Shown piece by piece: positions 61,134 through 64,000 of a stretch of 64,000 nucleotides of DNA. The notes below the pieces were generated by a model. That model was not told where the DNA came from. It made no database searches and saw nothing but the letters and a program-made list of their open reading frames with translations. The position numbers were made by a program, and so were the translations under genes. Origin of the DNA: Pedobacter punctiformis. Its GTDB lineage: Bacteria > Bacteroidota > Bacteroidia > Sphingobacteriales > Sphingobacteriaceae. Where the stretch lies: contig NZ_JAPWGM010000006.1 in the NCBI RefSeq assembly GCF_027213715.1, positions 248,001 to 312,000 of the forward strand, in the 5' to 3' direction. Each line of letters begins with the position of its first letter. Within the stretch, counting starts at the first letter, position 1.

Positions 61134-63035
61134 ATGAGTGATCAGATAAAACACGAATGCGGAATCGCTTTTATTCGCCTGTTAAAACCACTTTCTTACT
61201 ACCAGCAAAAGTACGGTACAGCACTTTACGGCCTTAATAAATTATACCTTTTAATGGAAAAACAGCATAACCGGGGCCAGGATGGCGCAGGTATTGCAAC
61301 CATTAAACTGGATATGAAGCCGGGAAGCAGGTATATCAGCCGATATCGGAGCATGGCTTCGAATGCAGTTGCAGATATATTTGAATATGTGCAGAACAAG
61401 TTTGTAGATATACAAGAAAATACGCCTGAGTTAATGCAGGATACAGAGTGGCTCAAAGACAACGTAAGCTTTATAGGCGAAGTGTTAATGGGCCATTTGC
61501 GTTATGGTACCCACGGTAAAAACAGCATCGAAAATTGCCACCCTTTTTTAAGGCAAAACAACTGGATGACCCGTAACCTGGTAATTGCCGGTAATTTTAA
61601 CATGACTAATGTTGATGAATTACTGGAGCAACTCTACGAATTAGGCCAGCATCCAAAAGAAAAAGCCGATACAGTAACGGTTTTAGAAAAAATCGGTCAC
61701 TTTTTAGATGATGAGAATCAGGAACTTTTTGATACTTATAAGAAAGAAGGCCACGACAATGTAGCAATTACTAAAAAAATTGCGGATAATTTAAATATTG
61801 CCAATATTTTGCGTCGTTCAGCTAAAACATGGGATGGTGGTTACTCTATCTGTGGTATGATTGGTAATGGCGATTCGTTTATCATGCGTGATCCGGCAGG
61901 TATTCGTCCGGCTTATTACTATTACGACGACGAAATTGTAGTTGGTGCTTCAGAAAGACCAGCACTGCAAACTGCTTTCAACATCCAGTTTAAAGATGTT
62001 AAAGAAATTGATCCGGGACATGCTTTAATCATCAAGAAAAATGGTGAAGTAAGCATGGAGCAATTCAGAGAGCCTACTGAAAAGTTATCTTGTTCTTTTG
62101 AGCGTATTTACTTCTCTAAGGGCAGTGATGTTGAAATTTATCAGGAACGCAAGCAATTAGGTCGTTTACTTTGTAATCAGATTTTAAAAGCGGTTGGTCA
62201 CGATTTAAAAAACACTGTATTTTCGTTTATTCCCAATACTGCCGAAGTTGCTTTCTTTGGAATGGTTGAAGGTGTAAATCAATATATCCGTAATTATCAA
62301 AAAGATACCTTGTTAACCAAAAAGGAGCAATTAAGCGATACACAGCTTGATGAATTGCTTTCTATGGCGCCAAGAGTAGAGAAACTTGCTGTAAAAGATG
62401 TAAAACTACGTACTTTTATTACCCAGGATGCAGATCGTGGTGAAATGGTGGCACACGTATACGATACTACTTATGGTATTATTAAAAACCACCAGGATAC
62501 TTTGGTGGCACTTGACGATTCTATTGTTCGTGGTACAACCCTAAAACAAAGTATTATTAAGATTGTAGATCGTCTTCATCCTAAGAAAATTATTATTGTT
62601 TCTTCAGCACCTCAAATTCGTTATCCGGATTGTTATGGCATTGATATGAGTAGAATGGGGCAGTTTGTCGCTTTTGATGCCGCAATCCAATTGTTAACAG
62701 AACGTGGTATGTGGCAATTAATTGAAGATGTTTATCAGAAATGTAAAGCTTCTTTATTACTACCAAAGGAGGACATTGTAAATCACGTAAAGGAAATTTA
62801 TAAACCTTTTACGCCTGAAGAAATTTCGGCTAAAATTGCACAGATTATTACACCTAAAGGAACTGTGGCAGAAGTTGAAGTGATTTATCAAAGCCTTGAA
62901 AACTTACATAGCGCCTGTCCTAAAAATAAGGGAGATTGGTATTTCTCAGGAAATTATCCAACACCAGGTGGAAATAAAGTGGTAAATAAAGCTTTTGTTA
63001 ACTGGAAAGAAGGAAATAATCAAAGAGCTTATTAA
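61134..63035 (+). CDS. amidophosphoribosyltransferase-family protein, long (PurF-like) form
   Basis: A 633-residue protein from the ATG at 61134. The N-terminal glutaminase domain starts MSDQIKHECGIAFIRL; Cys9 would be the nucleophile after removal of a short leader. The PRPP-binding site is VALDDSIVRGTTLKQSI. PurF is usually about 470-510 residues; this form has an insertion of roughly 40 residues before MGHLRYGTHG and a longer C-terminus. I recall a second long PurF-like protein in many Bacteroidota. It may be the purine pathway enzyme or a paralogue. Confidence 0.88.
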   Translation: MSDQIKHECGIAFIRLLKPLSYYQQKYGTALYGLNKLYLLMEKQHNRGQDGAGIATIKLDMKPGSRYISRYRSMASNAVADIFEYVQNKFVDIQENTPELMQDTEWLKDNVSFIGEVLMGHLRYGTHGKNSIENCHPFLRQNNWMTRNLVIAGNFNMTNVDELLEQLYELGQHPKEKADTVTVLEKIGHFLDDENQELFDTYKKEGHDNVAITKKIADNLNIANILRRSAKTWDGGYSICGMIGNGDSFIMRDPAGIRPAYYYYDDEIVVGASERPALQTAFNIQFKDVKEIDPGHALIIKKNGEVSMEQFREPTEKLSCSFERIYFSKGSDVEIYQERKQLGRLLCNQILKAVGHDLKNTVFSFIPNTAEVAFFGMVEGVNQYIRNYQKDTLLTKKEQLSDTQLDELLSMAPRVEKLAVKDVKLRTFITQDADRGEMVAHVYDTTYGIIKNHQDTLVALDDSIVRGTTLKQSIIKIVDRLHPKKIIIVSSAPQIRYPDCYGIDMSRMGQFVAFDAAIQLLTERGMWQLIEDVYQKCKASLLLPKEDIVNHVKEIYKPFTPEEISAKIAQIITPKGTVAEVEVIYQSLENLHSACPKNKGDWYFSGNYPTPGGNKVVNKAFVNWKEGNNQRAY

Positions 63036-63059
63036 TAGTTAAGTTCTTCTAAAGAATTA

Positions 63060-63091
63060 AATAGCTCATATTTTATATGGGCTATTTTTTT
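63060..63091 (+). terminator. intrinsic terminator of the PurF-like gene
   Basis: A 10-bp stem (AATAGCTCAT / ATGGGCTATT, one GU pair) with a 7-nt loop is followed by TTTTT. Confidence 0.8.
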
Positions 63092-63415
63092 GGGTGGAGC
63101 TTTTGTAATTGCTATCCCGCTTCAATCCGGTTTAGAAACACTGGGCTTTGCAAAATAAACCTGACATAAATGGAAAGCCCACAGGTTGAGGAATGAAACC
63201 GAGGACTTGTAATGTTTGGCAGGACTAACTTTAACCAAAGCGCTGTCTTTGCTTTTCTAATAAAAAAGAATAATATTTTATGTTTATCGAAAGCAGTTTT
63301 TGTGCTTTTGGCTTGCTGTAGTTCCTGCTTTACGCTTTATCTCCAATAAAAATTGGGAGACGCCGCTTCAATCAGATTTAGAAACTTTTGCCTGTAAATT
63401 AAGGACTTAGAAAAT
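63092..63415. repeat. gene-free stretch with a flanking 22-bp direct repeat; possible degraded repetitive element
   Basis: About 320 bp with no coding signal. CGCTTCAATCCGGTTTAGAAAC (22 bp; shown in parts: CGCTTCAATC at 63118-63127 and TTTAGAAAC to 63139) recurs at 63364-63385 with two mismatches. Between them are an inverted repeat GGGCTTT (63143-63149) / AAAGCCC (63174-63180) and GC-richer patches unlike nearby spacers. I believe similar text recurs in Pedobacter intergenic regions, but cannot verify it. Confidence 0.5.
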
Positions 63416-64000
63416 CTATGCATAGAATTTAAAATAGGTTTTGACGATCATCCATATTGCGAAAAAGATAATGACTATGCCCGCAATTTTGTTTAGCCTT
63501 TTAAGCGCATCTTCTTTGATTTTGTACCGTAATTTACTGGAATAAAAACTTTTTGCTCCATCTATACTCAACTGGGTTGCCATCGCAATAAAAAAACAAA
63601 CTAATTTTTCATTAAGCATGTTGTTAAGCTTAACCGAAATAATCCCACTTACAATAATCCAAAACATTAAAGTAGAAGGAGTAAGGATGCACATTAAAAA
63701 TCCTTTTAACAAATAGCCCCGCTTACTTACTTTTTGTAAGGTATTACTGTTATAATGAATAGATATTTTTGAAAACAGATAATATACGCCAACGGCAAGT
63801 AGAAATAAACCACCAATTAGACCTACATATTTATCAAAACTGGCTTTATATTCAAAAAACTGGCTGCCAAAAAGCACGATGCCAATTAAAACTATATCAC
63901 TTATAATTACGCCGACAGCTAATGAAAAACCTGCCTTAAAGCCTTTTTCTATACTGGTCTTAATCATTGCAAAAAAAACCGGACCAGTTAAAAACGACGA
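63416..64000 (-). CDS. LysE family amino-acid exporter, 5' end outside window
   Basis: The frame is open from the right edge to a stop at 63416, giving at least 194 residues. An internal ATG at 63967 is not the start: upstream codons read SSFLTGPVFFAM, which is the conserved GPVFF motif of helix 1 in LysE/RhtB proteins. Further family marks are GFKAGFSLAVGVIISD and the ILTPSTLMFWI segment in helix 4. About six helices would be complete in the full protein. It exports amino acids or related small molecules; the substrate is unknown. Confidence 0.85.
   Translation of the reverse strand, partial: SSFLTGPVFFAMIKTSIEKGFKAGFSLAVGVIISDIVLIGIVLFGSQFFEYKASFDKYVGLIGGLFLLAVGVYYLFSKISIHYNSNTLQKVSKRGYLLKGFLMCILTPSTLMFWIIVSGIISVKLNNMLNEKLVCFFIAMATQLSIDGAKSFYSSKLRYKIKEDALKRLNKIAGIVIIFFAIWMIVKTYFKFYA

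Noticed and set aside
1..64000. tRNA, rRNA, CRISPR, prophage or conjugative elements
   Set aside because: I looked for clover-leaf-like segments, regularly spaced repeats and phage or transfer genes on both strands and saw none. A tRNAscan or CRISPR search would settle it.

Overview
The window looks like a chromosomal segment of a Sphingobacteriaceae-type Bacteroidota, most like Pedobacter or a close relative. Four things point there: AT-rich DNA, many promoters with the Bacteroidota -7 element TAnnTTTG and few clear Shine-Dalgarno sites, a SusC/SusD pair, and type IX secretion genes (PorT family, DUF6089/PorG-like, and a cargo protein with a C-terminal sorting domain). I see no rRNA, tRNA, CRISPR array, prophage or intact insertion sequence. 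The genus is an inference from gene content.

Layout. 1-12.7 kb is mostly housekeeping: a DUF5686 protein cut by the left edge, kbl, pheS with a lipoprotein and a TetR regulator, a two-gene ABC exporter, carA, panB, an RluA-type pseudouridine synthase and several lipoproteins. 12.7-21 kb is a small polysaccharide utilization locus: GH30 glycosidase, the remnant of a secreted protein gene, SusD, SusC, and upstream a 632-residue membrane protein that joins a 7TMR-DISM receptor to the zinc-ribbon/helical DNA-binding part of an IS1595-type transposase. 21-26 kb holds more regulation: a histidine kinase and response regulator behind a class III aminotransferase, and an ECF sigma factor with a putative membrane-anchored anti-sigma protein and a small exported protein. 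26-41.9 kb has a split transketolase, Bcp peroxidase, M23 peptidase, FAH-family enzyme, Kup potassium transporter with a 52-residue membrane protein missed by length cut-offs, an amino-acid permease, an MFS exporter, an M3 peptidase, a UbiA-like prenyltransferase and EngB.

42-54 kb is a largely plus-strand envelope block: ubiE-porT, an SDR, a YqeY protein, then hydrolase-CBS-nadK-DUF6089-uppS-bamA-ompH-ompH-murI, covering quinone methylation, type IX secretion, undecaprenyl lipid, outer-membrane assembly and peptidoglycan precursor supply. 54-61 kb is a four-gene minus-strand operon (TonB receptor, DUF4876, DUF6850, di-haem cytochrome c peroxidase). Its promoter is flanked by two identical 19-bp dyad sites, which suggests metal-dependent repression. 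A long PurF-type amidotransferase is divergent from it. The right end holds a degenerate repeat-bearing intergenic stretch and a LysE-family exporter cut by the edge.

The best candidate for an undescribed system is the 7TMR-DISM/transposase-domain fusion upstream of susC. Between the two genes lie two 46-49 bp imperfect direct repeats, above a susC promoter, that could be its binding sites. Family assignments were made by reading motifs and from memory of families; no database search was run.
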